This document shows, in pieces, positions 63,241 to 64,000 of a DNA stretch of 64,000 bases. The stretch lies in the IMG/VR virus record IMGVR_UViG_3300036766_000548, positions 1-64,000 of that record; one strand, given 5' to 3'. The notes beneath the pieces were generated by a model. It did no database searches. It was not told the DNA's origin and saw only the letters and a list, made by a program, of their open reading frames with translations. The DNA comes from a virus. The position numbers and the translations under genes were made by a program. Position 1 is the stretch's first letter, and the number at the start of each line of letters is the position of its first letter.

Positions 63241-63321
63241 TAAAAAGAAAACCCTTCCTTGCGCCACTACACGCTTAGAAGGGTTATATTATCCAAGAAA
63301 ATCAGCTATTCAAGGTAGTGG
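63241..63321 (-). promoter_or_regulatory. Attenuator-like leader of the replication gene
   Basis: AACCCTTC and GAAGGGTT (63278-63285 and 63250-63257 on minus) form a hairpin followed by TTCTTTTT. The loop holds GTAGTGG (63264-63270), complementary to CCACTAC at 63315-63321 upstream. These could form a pseudoknot or rival structure, so expression of the 405-residue gene may be controlled by transcription attenuation. Confidence 0.55.
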
Positions 63322-63537
63322 TCTCGAATAGGTGATCTTGTTTTTCTTGACTCTATAAATATAACACATATCTATATAAAAATAAAATGGCTAAAAATAG
63401 AAATAACAGGAAGCGAAAAGCTTCTATGTATTTATTACTATAAATACTCTATCTCTTCTAATGTATTCTATCTCTTATACATAGAAAATGAACATTTTTC
63501 ATCGATAGATAATATCCATTTTCTATGGTAAAAACAA
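63286..63537. other. AT-rich intergenic stretch
   Basis: Beyond the CCACTAC strand of the leader (63315-63321), I see no gene. It is AT-rich with short runs (TATTTATTACTATAAATACTC) that form a partial inverted repeat near 63426-63445. It probably contains the promoter for the leftward replication gene. Confidence 0.4.
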
Positions 63538-64000
63538 TTAAGCCTTCTTTGTCTTTGTCTTTAATTTTTCTTGTTCTTGTTCTATATATTCATATGTTAC
63601 CTTTTCCATTTGTTCTTTATTCTTTTCAATGGTATCATCTATTTTATTAATTTGCTTTTTCAATGAATCTTTTTGTTTATCTAATACTTTCATTTGTTTA
63701 ATCAATTCTTTGTTTTTAGTTGATTTTATATATGTATCTTTAATATCAATCTTTTTTCTCTTTTCATCTGGGAATTGCACCCATAATCCATTATAATGGT
63801 CTTGTGGACGTATAGAGGTAATAACACCTTCTTTATAAAATGTGCTATGAATTTCCCAATCATCATCTACAAATATTGGAACATTTAATTTATATAGGTT
63901 TGGTTTATCGATTCTATCGTCAATGAATCTTTTAGCTTCTTTCAAAGAAGTGTGTTCAGATTCTAAATCTTTATTGCCATCTTCTACTTCCCATGTTTCA
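63538..64000 (-). CDS. Coiled-coil protein (5' end cut by window)
   Basis: The frame is open from the window edge (reading GETWEVEDGNKDLE-like residues) to 63538. About 153 residues visible. A mixed N-terminal part, ending DEKRKKIDIKD, is followed by a long charged coiled coil (IKQMKVLDKQKDSLKKQINKIDDTIEKNKEQMEK). An internal TTG at 63945 is not taken as the start because coding continues upstream. Function unknown. Confidence 0.65.
   Translation of the reverse strand, partial: ETWEVEDGNKDLESEHTSLKEAKRFIDDRIDKPNLYKLNVPIFVDDDWEIHSTFYKEGVITSIRPQDHYNGLWVQFPDEKRKKIDIKDTYIKSTKNKELIKQMKVLDKQKDSLKKQINKIDDTIEKNKEQMEKVTYEYIEQEQEKLKTKTKKA

Noticed and set aside
1-64000. Integrase, repressor or attachment site
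   Set aside because: No tyrosine or serine recombinase motif and no classic repressor were seen in the window, so a lysogeny module is not claimed.

Overview
The window is a 64 kb piece of an AT-rich tailed double-stranded DNA phage genome (Caudoviricetes). The gene set points to a siphovirus: there is a terminase, a portal, a coat protein, a major tail tube protein, a tail chaperone pair with a probable frameshift, and a 1050-residue tape measure, but no sheath or contractile baseplate genes. Genes are packed with 1-14 bp overlaps. Most have strong AGGAG-type ribosome binding sites, and TTG starts are common, which fits a low-GC, Gram-positive-like translation system. The host cannot be named from the sequence. 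Both window edges cut genes, so this is an internal segment of a larger genome. No integrase was recognised.

Layout. (1) 1-4.3 kb, plus strand: a sugar module made of a SIS-domain isomerase, a PLP aminotransferase, a CMP-sugar synthetase-like cytidylyltransferase and a DUF115/Maf-like protein, followed by a sigma-like factor. (2) 5.3-17 kb: packaging and head genes. These are the small terminase, a large terminase interrupted by a LAGLIDADG intein inside its P-loop, the portal, a Mu F-like head protein, scaffold and coat. They are interleaved with repeated small genes that all begin MGGPGSGR. (3) 17-26.9 kb: head-tail joining, tail tube, tape measure, a LamG-bearing tail protein and a polyglycine adhesin-like protein. 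(4) 27.3-29.1 kb: membrane and lysis genes, namely an XhlA-like protein, an M15 endolysin and a holin-like protein. (5) 29.2-64 kb, minus strand: lytic transglycosylase and deaminase, NinG, RecA, an acidic-tailed SSB, clamp loader, C-family DNA polymerase, two sliding-clamp-like proteins, four methyltransferase genes, DnaB helicase, SNF2 helicase, a radical SAM cassette, primase, homing endonucleases, a second sigma-like factor, a tRNA-Leu, many tiny genes and a probable replication protein.

The phage appears to bring most of its own replisome: a DnaG-like primase, a DnaB-like helicase, a PHP-containing DnaE-like polymerase, a clamp loader and clamp, SSB, RecA and NinG. It also carries DNA methylation genes and at least one of its own decoding tRNAs.

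The most unusual locus is 52.1-55.2 kb. Three radical SAM enzymes surround a 96-residue protein whose C-terminus is a Gly/Ser/Cys tail (ending GGCGCGSGHC). One of the enzymes is an RlmN/Cfr-like protein that stops before the C-terminal segment carrying the methyl-bearing cysteine. A separate 40-residue gene about 1.1 kb downstream encodes a segment resembling that missing part, containing AACGQLA. This looks like a split RlmN-like enzyme combined with a possible peptide-modification system. Other notable points are a cytosine methyltransferase gene that is open in two frames over its whole length, a repeated promoter-like motif with an identical 18-bp core in three copies, and several cases where the 5' end of a gene has been duplicated as a short echo.
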